A stretch of 64,000 bases of DNA from Planctomycetaceae bacterium (GCA_020638975.1 JACKHN010000009.1:265803-329802); one strand, 5' to 3'; shown: positions 53,292 to 62,065, counted from the first letter of the stretch. Made by a program: numbers and translations. The notes: a model not told the origin generated them from the sequence alone.

Positions 53292-54422
53292 ATGAGTCCT
53301 GCGGAATCTTCAGCCGCCGATATCGAGTCACTCCAAAAAGCAGCCAAGGACAAGCTCGACGCCCACGCCTACGAGATGATTCAGTGGCATTTCCACGAGT
53401 CGACAGGCTCTCCGTTCTGGCTCGAGAAAAAGTCGGGACTGAACTTCGATCCACTGAAAGATATCAAGTGCTACGACGACATCAAAAAGTTCCCGCTCTT
53501 CGAGGACGAGTGGCTGCGTGGCGGTCCGATCAATCGCTGGGTGCCCAAGGGACTGGCAGGCAAGCCGGTCTACGTCTTTGAAACCGGCGGCACGACCGGA
53601 ATCCCTAAGAGTCGGATGGTGATCGAAGACCATTGGCGGGACTACGAGAACTTTAGCGACACGCTGCCTGAAAAGTATTTTCCCAAGGGAGCGAACTGGT
53701 TGATGCTCGGTCCTTCAGGGCCTCGTCGTTTGCGATTGGCCGTCGAACATCTCTGTCAGTATCGAGGCGGCATCTGCTTCTGTATCGATCTCGATCCTCG
53801 GTGGGTCGTCAAGTTGATCAAGAAAGGCTGGATGGAACACCTCGAAGAGTACAAGAAGCACTGTATCGATCAGGTACTGACGATCCTGTCCGCTGGACAC
53901 GACATCAAGTGCATGTTCGCCACGCCGAAGTTACTGGAAGGTCTTTGCAACGCCTTAGAAGAGCAAGGCAAGACGTTTAAGGATACTGGCATCACGGGGA
54001 TCTTCTCCGGTGGAACGGAGTTTACGCCCCAGTGGACGCGATTCTGTGTTGAAGAATTCTTCGGTGGCCCGCCGGAAGAAAGCGGCATCTACATGACGCC
54101 GACTTACGGCAACACGCTGATGGGATTGGCCTGCAGCAAGCCCGTTACGGCGGAAGACGGCTACAAGATCTCCTACTACGCTCCACAACCGCGTGCGGTG
54201 ACAGAAGTCGTTAGTTTCGAAGATCCCAACGAAGTTGTCGGCTACGGTGAAACGGGTCGCGTGAAACTGACAACGTTGACCAATGAACTGTTTGTTCCCG
54301 GCTTCCTCGAGCGAGACGAAGGTGAACGCGAGAAGCCGTTCGCCACGTACCCGTGGGATGGCGTGAGCGGCGTTCGACCGTTTCATGAGACGGCGTCCGC
54401 GACGACGGTTGGTGTTTATTAG
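53292..54422 (+). CDS. LuxE-like acyl-activating (AMP-binding) enzyme
   Basis: 376 residues, the length of LuxE acyl-protein synthetases and shorter than full acyl-CoA ligases. The adenylate-forming motif is FETGGTTGIPKSRMV (about 96-110). A second conserved stretch is GIFSGGTEFTPQWTRF (about 234-249), followed by MTPTYGNTLMG. Such enzymes activate a carboxylic acid as acyl-AMP and pass it to a Cys or thiol. The next gene encodes a LuxC-like reductase, which fits acid-to-aldehyde reduction. No luxAB is present, so light production is not implied. The acid is unknown. Confidence 0.72.
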   Translation: MSPAESSAADIESLQKAAKDKLDAHAYEMIQWHFHESTGSPFWLEKKSGLNFDPLKDIKCYDDIKKFPLFEDEWLRGGPINRWVPKGLAGKPVYVFETGGTTGIPKSRMVIEDHWRDYENFSDTLPEKYFPKGANWLMLGPSGPRRLRLAVEHLCQYRGGICFCIDLDPRWVVKLIKKGWMEHLEEYKKHCIDQVLTILSAGHDIKCMFATPKLLEGLCNALEEQGKTFKDTGITGIFSGGTEFTPQWTRFCVEEFFGGPPEESGIYMTPTYGNTLMGLACSKPVTAEDGYKISYYAPQPRAVTEVVSFEDPNEVVGYGETGRVKLTTLTNELFVPGFLERDEGEREKPFATYPWDGVSGVRPFHETASATTVGVY

Positions 54423-54518
54423 AAGTTTCAGTTACTGTTCAGTTTTCCGTAAGAAGACTGCAACGCACGTGCTGAAAACTGAAGACTAGAAACTGAAAAC
54501 TATTTGCGGAGCAAATCT

Positions 54519-55955
54519 GTGCTAAATATTCCTGTGATCCGCTGGGGCAAGCCTTACGATTCGCTTGAGATCGACGACGTGCTGCATTTTGCCACCGGCG
54601 AACCTATTGCCAAGGTGAGCCAAGCCAACGCGGGCATCATCGCGCGAGATCTTCGTCAAGTCAGCAAGGCTCGCGATACGCTGCGTCAGATTCCCTGTAG
54701 CGAGATCATCGAGATCCTCAAGAAGGCGGCTGATCTCTACGAGAGTGCGACGCTTCCAATCGGTGACGGCACACAAACGCCAGAAGAATTCGCTCATCAG
54801 CAATCGGCCAGCACGGGCCTGCCCGAACATATGTGCCGCCACAACATGTCGAAGAACTCGTTCGTGTTGCGGAACATGAATCAGATTCTCGACTGCCTGA
54901 CGCGTGGTCTGGATCTGAACATCTTGACGCGAGGCTACGGCATCGAGCATCGTGGCGTTGTCTTGAGCTATCAAGCTCAAGCTTCCGCCTTGAGCGCCGT
55001 GCTGCCATCGAACTCGCCCGGCGTGCATACGTTGTGGCTCCCCGCGATTCCGTTGCAGATGGGCTTGGTGTTGAAGCCTGGTCCGCAAGAACCGTGGACA
55101 CCTTATCGAATGATGGCCGCCTTTACGGAAGCGGGAATTCCAAAGGAAGTCTTCGCCATGTATCCCGGTGGCCCGGAAGCTGGTGCTGCAGTGCTTAACG
55201 CTTCAGAGCGTGCCATGATCTTTGGCGGCACACCGACGGTCGAACGCTACAAAGGCAACCCACGCGTCCAAGCTCACGGCCCGGGCTTCTCGAAGATTCT
55301 GCTCGGCGATGATTGCGTCGACGATTGGGAGAAGTATCTCGATTTGATGGTCGAGAGCATCTACATCAACAGCGGTCGTGGATGTATTAACTGCTCCGGC
55401 ATTTGGGCGTCGCGTCATACGAAGGAAATTGCGCAGGCGATCGCCGAGAAGATCGGGCCGATCGAAGCCAAGCCACCGACCGACCCGGAAGCTGGCCTCG
55501 CCGCCTTCACGGTTCCCGGCATGGGTAAGGCGGTGTGGGGGATGATCGAAGCCGACTTGAAAGAAGCTGGCGTGACCGACATGACTGCGCAATACGGCGA
55601 ACGACTGGTCGAGCAAGAGCGTTGCTCGTACTTGCGACCAATGGTCGTCCACTGCAACGCACCGGAACGCGAGATCGCAAAGAAGGAATACATGTTCCCC
55701 TTCTCGACGGTCGTCGAATGCCCCGAAGATCAGATGCTGGCCAAGATCGGTCCGACTTTGGTTTGCACGGGAATCACCAATAACCAGCGACTGATCGACA
55801 AACTGACCGACGCGACTCATATCGATCGTCTGAACATTGGCCCCATTCCAACCAGCCGTTTGAACTGGTTGCAACCGCACGAAGGCAGCATTATCGACTT
55901 CCTGTTCCGGTCGCGGGCATATCAGGTGACGGAGGAGGCACAAGCAGCGTTGTAA
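54519..55955 (+). CDS. LuxC-like acyl reductase / aldehyde dehydrogenase family protein
   Basis: 478 residues from GTG 54519 (GGAG 7 nt upstream); a TTG at 54504 is less likely. The ALDH fold shows LPSNSPGVHTLWLPAIPL then LVLKPGPQEPWTP (cofactor region, about 161-195), FGGTPTVERY (about 234-243), and the catalytic Cys in NSGRGCINCSG (C288, with a second Cys at 291). The cofactor motif is like LuxC, which reduces acyl-thioesters to aldehydes with NADPH. It follows the LuxE-like gene by about 100 bp. Between them lie repeats of CTGAAAACTGA. Ordinary aldehyde oxidation is the alternative. Confidence 0.78.
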   Translation: MLNIPVIRWGKPYDSLEIDDVLHFATGEPIAKVSQANAGIIARDLRQVSKARDTLRQIPCSEIIEILKKAADLYESATLPIGDGTQTPEEFAHQQSASTGLPEHMCRHNMSKNSFVLRNMNQILDCLTRGLDLNILTRGYGIEHRGVVLSYQAQASALSAVLPSNSPGVHTLWLPAIPLQMGLVLKPGPQEPWTPYRMMAAFTEAGIPKEVFAMYPGGPEAGAAVLNASERAMIFGGTPTVERYKGNPRVQAHGPGFSKILLGDDCVDDWEKYLDLMVESIYINSGRGCINCSGIWASRHTKEIAQAIAEKIGPIEAKPPTDPEAGLAAFTVPGMGKAVWGMIEADLKEAGVTDMTAQYGERLVEQERCSYLRPMVVHCNAPEREIAKKEYMFPFSTVVECPEDQMLAKIGPTLVCTGITNNQRLIDKLTDATHIDRLNIGPIPTSRLNWLQPHEGSIIDFLFRSRAYQVTEEAQAAL

Positions 55956-55997
55956 GCCGAGTTGGACGCCGCGACCCCGCTGGAATACACTCAAAGC

Positions 55998-56546
55998 ATG
56001 AGTACGACCACCAAGTTAATGACGGCTGATGAACTGTGGCGACTGCCAAAAGTCGACAAGCTTTATGAGTTGGTTGAGGGAGAGCTCATCATCATGTCGC
56101 CCGCCGGATTTGATCATGGCGAAATTGGTCAAAACATTTTGTTTCTGCTACAGGTCCATGTCAGAGAGCATGACCTTGGTAGTATCGTCGGGCCGGATAC
56201 CGGATTTGTCTTGTGCCGCAACCCTGACACCGTTCGCAGCCCCGATGGAGCTTTCATCAAGAAAGAGCGGACGTTGACACCTCGCCCCGTCCAGTTCTGG
56301 GAGGGCGCCCCTGACTTGGCCATCGAAGTTCTCTCACCGAGTGATTCGGCGACCGAGATGGATGTGAAGGTCCAAGAGTATCTTGACGCGGGTGCCACCG
56401 AGGTAATCGTCATCACTCCTAAAATGAAGATGGTGAAAATCTTTCGGCATGGCCACACGGCGACCGTCCTGCGCAGCGGTGACATCCTCCGCGACTTGAA
56501 GTCGGTTCCGGGGTTTCAATGTCAAGTCGATGAGATTTTCGCCTAA
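55998..56546 (+). CDS. Uma2-family (DUF820) putative endonuclease (copy 1)
   Basis: 182 residues from ATG 55998; a TTG at 55962 is an alternative. Typical Uma2 pattern: MTADELWRLP at the start, YELVEGELIIMSP, the PD-(D/E)XK-like core with VRSPDGAFIKKE (Asp), DLAIEVLSPSD (Glu) and KVQEYLDAGATEVIVI (Lys). Uma2 proteins have a restriction-endonuclease-like fold and no proven cellular role. They are numerous in cyanobacteria and planctomycetes. It interrupts the redox gene run. Confidence 0.9.
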   Translation: MSTTTKLMTADELWRLPKVDKLYELVEGELIIMSPAGFDHGEIGQNILFLLQVHVREHDLGSIVGPDTGFVLCRNPDTVRSPDGAFIKKERTLTPRPVQFWEGAPDLAIEVLSPSDSATEMDVKVQEYLDAGATEVIVITPKMKMVKIFRHGHTATVLRSGDILRDLKSVPGFQCQVDEIFA

Positions 56547-56657
56547 TCCCACGCTTTGCGTGTTGCTCCCACCTGTTCCGACTCACGTTCCATTTAGACC
56601 ACAAAAGCTGAGAGCCGAGTTCGAGCATTTCCGCTTGGTTCCAGAGGCTTCTTCACC

Positions 56658-57809
56658 ATGACTCCTTTCGATTTCCAACTACGCACGCGAATCGTGTTCG
56701 GACCAGACACGATCGACAAGCTCGGCGAGTTGGCATCGGAGCTGGGAGCCCGGCGAGCCGTGGTCGTCAGCGACCCTGGGGTCATCGCGGTCGGGCATGC
56801 ACAACGCGGCCTTGATGCCTTGAAGCGAGCCGGAATTGATGCTCACCTGTTTGAAGGTGTTCATGAGAACCCGTCGACGGATGATGTTGATCGAGGTGTT
56901 GCTTTCGCGAAACGTCATGACCCTGAAGTGCTTGTTGGGCTAGGTGGCGGCAGTTCGATGGACTGTGCAAAAGGGATTAACTTCCTGTACAGCAATGGCG
57001 GCAAGATGCAGGATTACTGGGGCGTCGGCAAAGCGTTGAAACCGATGCTGCCGATGATCGCGGTACCAACGACCTCGGGCACTGGCAGCGAAACGCAATC
57101 GTTTGCTTTGATCTCGGATGCCAAGACCCATGCCAAGATGGCGTGCGGCGACAAGAAGGCATCCTGCCGCATCGCGATCCTCGACCCAAAGCTCACGCTG
57201 ACACAGCCTCCGCGCGTGACGGCACTGACAGGTGTCGATGCGATCGCCCATGCGTTGGAGACGTATGTGACCAAACGACGCAACCCTGTTTCGTTACTCT
57301 ACAGTCGTGAAGCTTGGCGGTTGCTTGCCGCAAACTTCGGTCGCGTCCTCGATGATCCCACCGACCTGGAAGCTCGATCCGCGATGCAACTCGGCGCGAC
57401 TTACGCAGGCGTTGCGATCGAGAACTCGATGCTTGGCGCTACACATGCCCTGGCGAATCCGTTGACAGCCACTTATGGCATCGTCCACGGCGAAGCGATC
57501 GGCATGATGTTGCCTCACGTCATTCGCTTCAACGGCGAGAAGCATGATGACTGGTATCGGGAGTTGTTAGAGGCTAGTTGCGATGACAACGGAATGCCGC
57601 GTCCAAGCAGCGGGCCTAACGGGCTGGCCGAATTCGTGACGTCGTTGGTCGAGAAGGCTGGATTGGCAACTCGGCTGCCCCAGCGAAACGTCGAGGAAGC
57701 CAAACTGTCCGAATTGGCAACGGCAGCAGCAACGCAGTGGACAGGCACGTTCAACCCCCGCGAAGTGGGCGAGTCCGAGCTTTTGGGCCTGTATCGACAA
57801 GCGTTCTGA
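56658..57809 (+). CDS. Iron-containing alcohol dehydrogenase
   Basis: 383 residues, full length. Features are the NAD-binding GLGGGSSMDCAKG (about 93-105), PTTSGTGSETQSFALI, the metal-ligand Asp and His in TGVDAIAHALETYV, and the two distal His in GATHALANPL and GIVHGEAIGMMLPHV. Group III ADHs interconvert aldehydes and alcohols with NAD(P)H and Fe2+. Placement after the LuxE/LuxC-like pair suggests it reduces the aldehyde made there, or feeds alcohol in reverse. Confidence 0.93.
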   Translation: MTPFDFQLRTRIVFGPDTIDKLGELASELGARRAVVVSDPGVIAVGHAQRGLDALKRAGIDAHLFEGVHENPSTDDVDRGVAFAKRHDPEVLVGLGGGSSMDCAKGINFLYSNGGKMQDYWGVGKALKPMLPMIAVPTTSGTGSETQSFALISDAKTHAKMACGDKKASCRIAILDPKLTLTQPPRVTALTGVDAIAHALETYVTKRRNPVSLLYSREAWRLLAANFGRVLDDPTDLEARSAMQLGATYAGVAIENSMLGATHALANPLTATYGIVHGEAIGMMLPHVIRFNGEKHDDWYRELLEASCDDNGMPRPSSGPNGLAEFVTSLVEKAGLATRLPQRNVEEAKLSELATAAATQWTGTFNPREVGESELLGLYRQAF

Positions 57810-57851
57810 TACAATGAAGTCAGCACGTTGGAAGCCCTGGAGGATGCCGAG

Positions 57852-58100
57852 ATGACCGAATTGTCGCACGCGCTTGAACTCGCAATCGCCCTGCCCGAAG
57901 CTCAACGCGTTCAGCTAGTTGACGCACTGATCGATAGCCTGACACCGGCTGACGCGGTGCCACTCAACGACGCGTGGCTTGCCGAGATCGAGCGGCGTTC
58001 AGTTGCTTATGACTCAGGCGGAGTAACAACAGCCACTTGGGAAACGGTTCGTGATCGAGTTCGGCGACGGGTTCGAGAGCGAGCGAGTAGCAATGAGTAG
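57852..58100 (+). CDS. Addiction-module antitoxin-like protein
   Basis: 82 residues from ATG 57852 (GGAGG 8 nt upstream). It matches the short addiction-module component family: ELSHALELAIALPEAQRVQLVDALIDSL in the first half (given in pieces), then WLAEIERRSVAYDSG and a basic tail. It overlaps the toxin gene by 8 bp, the usual coupling. It should bind and neutralise the RelE/ParE-type product and repress the pair. Confidence 0.9.
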   Translation: MTELSHALELAIALPEAQRVQLVDALIDSLTPADAVPLNDAWLAEIERRSVAYDSGGVTTATWETVRDRVRRRVRERASSNE

Positions 58101-58392
58101 GGTTCGTTGGTTACCCGAAGCCGAAGCGGATTACGAAGAAGGATATGAGTGGTATTTCGAGCAAAGTGAGCGAGCAGCGGAGGGGTTGGAGCGTGCTGTC
58201 GACGGGGCGATTCAAAAGATCGCTACCAGTCCAGAGACGTACCCCCACTGCGGACCGAACCATCAATTTGTAACGATGAAGCCCTATCCGTACCGGATTG
58301 TTTATCGAGTCGATCGCAACGAGATCATTATAATCGCCGTCGTTCATGGAAGCCGCCAACCCGGTTTCTGGCGGACACGAGATCGGAGTTGA
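58093..58392 (+). CDS. RelE/ParE-family toxin
   Basis: 99 residues from ATG 58093. Family marks: WLPEAEADYEEGYEWY, the helix pair around AAEGLERAVDGAI, SPETYPHCG, YPYRIVYRV and the terminal VVHGSRQPGFWRTR. RelE members cleave mRNA on the ribosome and ParE members poison gyrase; this fold class cannot be told apart by eye. The PQQ-propeller gene starts 3 nt after its stop, which is unusual for a stand-alone toxin-antitoxin pair. Confidence 0.9.
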   Translation: MSRVRWLPEAEADYEEGYEWYFEQSERAAEGLERAVDGAIQKIATSPETYPHCGPNHQFVTMKPYPYRIVYRVDRNEIIIIAVVHGSRQPGFWRTRDRS

Positions 58393-58395
58393 CGT

Positions 58396-59526
58396 ATGCA
58401 AAATCACCGTTGTTGCTTCCTGTGCCTGTTCGCTGTCGCAACTAGTTTGTTGAGTGATAATACAAAGGCTGAAAGCATCGAAAAGGCTTGGCCCCTGTTC
58501 CGCGGCAATTCGCACGCAACGGGAGTGGCGAGCGCGCAGCTTCCCACAAGTCTGTCCTTACTTTGGAAGTTCGAAGTCAAAGACGGAGCCTTCGAAGGGA
58601 CGGCGGCCATCGCAGGCGACGTGGCTTTCATCGGTGATCTAGATGGAACCGTCTACGCGTTGGATCTGAAATCGGGCGCGAAGAAGTGGGAGTACAAGAC
58701 CGAAGCCGGCTTCATCGCGTCGCCCGCGATTCGCGACGGTTTCGTCTTCATCGGCGATTACGACGGTCGCTTCTATTGCTTGGACGCGGCGGAAGGCACG
58801 TTGCAGTGGGGTTTTGACACGGGAGCCGAGATCGATTCCTGTGCGAATTTCTACCAAGGCAATGTACTCGTCGGATCGCAGGACGCGACGCTGTATTGCC
58901 TGGACGCGAAGTCCGGCAAGCTGGTTTGGAAGCATACGATCGATGACCAGATCCGATGCAGCCCCACGATCGTCGAGGATCGTGTCTTTCTTGCCGGCTG
59001 TGATGGCAAGCTGCACATCCTTGACCTCAAGGAGGGGAAGGATATTGCACAGGTCGAAATCGGCGGACCGACCGGAGTTACGCCAGCCGTTGTCGGTGAC
59101 TTCGTTTACTTCGGGACGGAAGGCGGCGAGTTTCTGTGTATCAATTGGAAAGAAGCTTCCGTTGCCTGGACGTTTGCGGGAAAGACCAGCACCTCCTATC
59201 GCAGTTCTGCGGCAGCGTCGAACGAGCAAGTAATTGTCGGCAGCCGCGCGAAACGCGTTCATTCGCTGAACCCGAAGACCGGCGAGGAGTTGTGGACATT
59301 TGCGGCGAAGCAACGGATCGACTCGTCGCCCGTGATCGTGGGCGAGCGAGTTTATGTAGGCGCGGCAGATGGTCGCCTCTACGGATTGAACCGGACGAGC
59401 GGCGAGATGGAATGGGAGTACGAGGCCAAAGGAGGCTTCACGAGCTCACCAGCCGTTGTAGATGGTAAATTGGTAATCGCAAGTGATGAAGGAGTTGTTT
59501 ACTGCTTCGGGAAGAAAGAGGAGTAA
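58396..59526 (+). CDS. Secreted PQQ-like beta-propeller protein (BamB-like)
   Basis: 376 residues. The signal peptide (about 1-26) is followed by WPLFRGNSHATG, the usual opening of planctomycete PQQ-like propellers. Seven or so blades follow with the tryptophan-docking pattern GxVYALDxxSGxxxWxxxT (e.g. GTVYALDLKSGAKKWEYKT, ATLYCLDAKSGKLVWKH, RVHSLNPKTGEELWTF). No PQQ-dehydrogenase Ca/PQQ ligands were noted, so it is more likely a scaffold or binding protein. It starts 3 nt after the toxin gene and its stop is 4 nt before the next ATG. Confidence 0.9.
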   Translation: MQNHRCCFLCLFAVATSLLSDNTKAESIEKAWPLFRGNSHATGVASAQLPTSLSLLWKFEVKDGAFEGTAAIAGDVAFIGDLDGTVYALDLKSGAKKWEYKTEAGFIASPAIRDGFVFIGDYDGRFYCLDAAEGTLQWGFDTGAEIDSCANFYQGNVLVGSQDATLYCLDAKSGKLVWKHTIDDQIRCSPTIVEDRVFLAGCDGKLHILDLKEGKDIAQVEIGGPTGVTPAVVGDFVYFGTEGGEFLCINWKEASVAWTFAGKTSTSYRSSAAASNEQVIVGSRAKRVHSLNPKTGEELWTFAAKQRIDSSPVIVGERVYVGAADGRLYGLNRTSGEMEWEYEAKGGFTSSPAVVDGKLVIASDEGVVYCFGKKEE

Positions 59527-59530
59527 AGTG

Positions 59531-60085
59531 ATGTCTGCTGTGACTGACAAATTGCTGACAGTCGAGGAGTACTCCAAGCTACCTGATTTGGATTATCCGA
59601 CTGAATTGGTTCGGGGGAAGATTGTTCGAATGAATCCACCACAATCAAGGCACGGGCAGGTTTGCAGTCGCACGGATCGAATTATCGGAAATTTTGCGGA
59701 CCAGCACGATCTAGGCCATGTACTTAGTAACGATTCCGGAATCCTTACAGAGCACGACCCTGATACACTTCGCGGCGCAGATATCGCATTCTACAGTTAT
59801 TCTCGGGTACCAAAGGGGCCTGTGGGCGATGGCTATATTCCCATCGCACCGGATATTGCCGTCGAGGTTCTGTCGCAACACGATCGTTGGCCAAATGTCC
59901 TCGCCAAAGTTGCGGAGTACTTGAGTGTGGGCGTACGAGTAGTTTGCGTCCTTGACCCGAACAAATCGACAGTTCAACTCCATCGCCCAGACGGAAACAT
60001 CGAGATACTCAATGCCAGTCAAACCCTGCGTCTTCCGGAGCTTGGCGATACTTTCGCTGAACCTGTTTCCCGTTTTTTTGAATAG
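59531..60085 (+). CDS. Uma2-family (DUF820) putative endonuclease (copy 2)
   Basis: 184 residues from ATG 59531, 4 nt after the propeller gene, with GAGGAG inside that gene's end. The Uma2 signature is complete: LLTVEEYSKLPDLDYPTEL, RGKIVRMNPP, the core Asp in LRGADIAFY, PDIAVEVLSQHDRWPNVLAK and VVCVLDPNKSTVQLH. Role unproven, as for copy 1. The two copies are only distantly similar, so they are not a recent duplication. Confidence 0.9.
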   Translation: MSAVTDKLLTVEEYSKLPDLDYPTELVRGKIVRMNPPQSRHGQVCSRTDRIIGNFADQHDLGHVLSNDSGILTEHDPDTLRGADIAFYSYSRVPKGPVGDGYIPIAPDIAVEVLSQHDRWPNVLAKVAEYLSVGVRVVCVLDPNKSTVQLHRPDGNIEILNASQTLRLPELGDTFAEPVSRFFE

Positions 60086-60103
60086 ATGAAAGTGCAGTGA
60101 TCC

Positions 60104-61408
60104 GTGGCAACTGATTCCGTCAAAACTGAAGTTGGCAGTTATTTCATCTCCAACTATCCACCGTTCTCGCAGTGGTCGAAGGACAATCTGCCTGCGGTTA
60201 AGGCGGCGATGGCAGCTCCTCCTGCGGATGTGCCATTGGGACTCTACTTGCACATTCCGTTCTGCCGCAAACGCTGCAAGTTTTGCTACTTCAAAGTCTT
60301 CACCGATAACAAGGCCAGCGAGATCGAGGAATATGTCTCGGCTTTGTCGACGGAGATCGAACTGGTCAGCAAGCAGCCGGTGATGGGGGGACGTCCTTTC
60401 CGCTTTGTTTACTTCGGCGGCGGAACACCTTCGTTCCTGAGTGCCAAGCAATTGACTTCACTTGTGGATCGACTGCGTGCGAATATCAACTGGGACAAGG
60501 CCGAAGAAGTTACTTTCGAATGCGAACCCGGCACGCTTTCAGAGCCGAAAGTACACGCAATTCGCGAACTAGGAGTGACGCGTTTAAGCCTCGGCGTCGA
60601 GAACTTCAGCGATGACATTTTGAACGAGAACGGTCGCGCTCACCTTTCCGGCGAAGTCTACAAGGCGTGGGATTGGATCACGGCGGCACAGTTTCCGAAC
60701 GTCAACATTGATCTCATTTCCGGGATGGTGGGCGAGACGTGGGATAACTGGAAAGTAAACATTCAGAAAACGATCGAACTTTCGCCCGAGAGTGTCACGA
60801 TCTATCAAATGGAACTGCCGTATAACACGGTCTACTCCAAAGACATCCTGGGTAACGAGATCGAGACGCCTGTCGCAGACTGGCCAACGAAGCGTGCTTG
60901 GGTCGACTATGCATTCGACGAACTGTCGGCTGCCGGTTATCACGTGTCGAGCGCGTATACGATGGTGAAAGATCCCAAGAAGGTGAACTTCAGCTATCGA
61001 GATAACCTGTTTGGTGGTTCCGACCTATTGGCGACGGGAATTGCCAGCTTCGGGCATATTTCGGGTGTGCACTACCAAAACTTGCCGGAGTGGAAAGATT
61101 ACATTGGCTCGCTGGCGGAAGGAAAACTGCCTCTGGGGCGAGGCTTGAAGCCGACCAAGCACCAGTTGCTGATACGCGAACTGATCTTGCTATTGAAACG
61201 CGGGTATCTCGACGCCGGTTACTTCCGTAACAAGTTCGGTGTCGAGGTGTTGGAAGAGTGGTCCGATGTTTGGAAGTCGCATGCCGAAGACGAGATGTTG
61301 ACCGTTGATGGTGACCGTATCGCACTGACTCGCAAGGGATTGCTGCATGCCGACGCCCTGCTCCCGCCGTTCTTCGAGGAGGAACACCGAGGGGTGCGCT
61401 ATACATGA
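60104..61408 (+). CDS. HemN/HemW-like radical SAM protein
   Basis: 434 residues from GTG 60104. The radical SAM cluster motif is HIPFCRKRCKFCYF (C54, C58, C61). The GGE-like FGGGTPSFL, FECEPGTL and LGVENFSDDILNENGR, and the C-terminal winged part, follow HemN/HemW. The tail (GFRNKFG-like, EEWSDVW, LTRKGLLHADALLPPFF) is of HemW type. HemW relatives handle heme or act as radical methylases; coproporphyrinogen oxidation is not certain because the HemN CxxxCxxCxC fourth Cys is Tyr-Phe here. Its stop overlaps the next ATG by 4 bp, tying it to a lipoyl-carrier-like protein. Confidence 0.88.
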   Translation: MATDSVKTEVGSYFISNYPPFSQWSKDNLPAVKAAMAAPPADVPLGLYLHIPFCRKRCKFCYFKVFTDNKASEIEEYVSALSTEIELVSKQPVMGGRPFRFVYFGGGTPSFLSAKQLTSLVDRLRANINWDKAEEVTFECEPGTLSEPKVHAIRELGVTRLSLGVENFSDDILNENGRAHLSGEVYKAWDWITAAQFPNVNIDLISGMVGETWDNWKVNIQKTIELSPESVTIYQMELPYNTVYSKDILGNEIETPVADWPTKRAWVDYAFDELSAAGYHVSSAYTMVKDPKKVNFSYRDNLFGGSDLLATGIASFGHISGVHYQNLPEWKDYIGSLAEGKLPLGRGLKPTKHQLLIRELILLLKRGYLDAGYFRNKFGVEVLEEWSDVWKSHAEDEMLTVDGDRIALTRKGLLHADALLPPFFEEEHRGVRYT

Positions 61409-61860
61409 GCGACCATTTGGTGTTTAAGATGGGCGAGTTCGAGGCGATCTTTCCGACGGACCGACAGTACGCAAAGAACCATATGTGGGCGCTGCCGCAA
61501 AAGGCGGGCGTCTACCGTTTCGGGTTCACAGCGTACGCCGTGCGGCTGTTACAAGACGTGTATTTTTTAGAGTGGTCAGTGGATGCGGGCGTGACGCTCG
61601 CTGAACGACAAGAGATGGGAGCGATCGAAAGCAAGAAGGCCGAAAGCGCCTTGTACTCGCCGATGGCCGGACTGTTGCCGAGATTTAATGACGATTTGCT
61701 TTCCGATCCCTCGACGATCAATGTGGACAAGTACGGTGATGGTTGGTTGTTCGAGATCGAAGGAAACGGCGAACTACTATCGCCCGCAGATTACATCAAG
61801 CATTTAGAGTCCGTCTGGGAAGTAACACAGCGGACGATCAAAGGACAATTGAACGACTAA
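61405..61860 (+). CDS. GcvH-like lipoyl-domain protein
   Basis: 151 residues. It follows the glycine-cleavage H-protein pattern along its length: YAKNHMWALP, YRFGFTAYAVRLLQDVYFLEW, the lipoyl site MGAIESKKAESALYSPMAG with Lys78 in the attachment position, then LPRFNDDLLSDPSTINVDKYGDGWLFEIEG. Classical GcvH shuttles an aminomethyl group on lipoate, but no gcvP or gcvT gene lies here. GcvH-like carriers also work in other systems, such as the lipoate-binding proteins of sulfur oxidation. Translational coupling (ATGA) to the radical SAM gene suggests the two act together. Confidence 0.82.
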   Translation: MSDHLVFKMGEFEAIFPTDRQYAKNHMWALPQKAGVYRFGFTAYAVRLLQDVYFLEWSVDAGVTLAERQEMGAIESKKAESALYSPMAGLLPRFNDDLLSDPSTINVDKYGDGWLFEIEGNGELLSPADYIKHLESVWEVTQRTIKGQLND

Positions 61861-61870
61861 GTGTTCAGTT

Positions 61871-62006
61871 ATTAGTTGGACAGCGCCACTTTCACGACAA
61901 TCACAACCCGAAGCGTAAGCGAGGAATGGTTTACCGCAGCTCCTCGCTTACGCTTCGGGTTATGATACCCAATGACTTATGTCAAAAGTGGCGCTGCCCA
62001 ATTAGT
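61871..62006. mobile_element. MITE-like element with 16-bp terminal repeats and 6-bp target duplication
   Basis: The 124-bp core (61877-62000) has 16-bp terminal inverted repeats with one mismatch (left TGGACAGCGCCACTTT). It is flanked by ATTAGT direct repeats (61871-61876 and 62001-62006). Inside it is a perfect 21-bp inverted repeat built on CCGAAGCGTAAGCGAGGA. No coding capacity. It lies between the GcvH-like and 4Fe-4S genes of an otherwise same-direction run. Confidence 0.82.
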
Positions 62007-62065
62007 TTTCACTGTCCAGCAAGAACACAACTGAAAACTGAACACTTCAAACTGAAAACTCTCTT

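Noticed and set aside
53292..55955. Bioluminescence (lux) operon
   Set aside because: Only LuxE-like and LuxC-like enzymes are present; no luciferase or regulator genes were seen.
61405..61860. Ordinary glycine cleavage H protein (gcvH)
   Set aside because: The fold and lipoyl site fit, but no gcvT or gcvP is nearby and the gene is coupled to a radical SAM gene, so no symbol was assigned.
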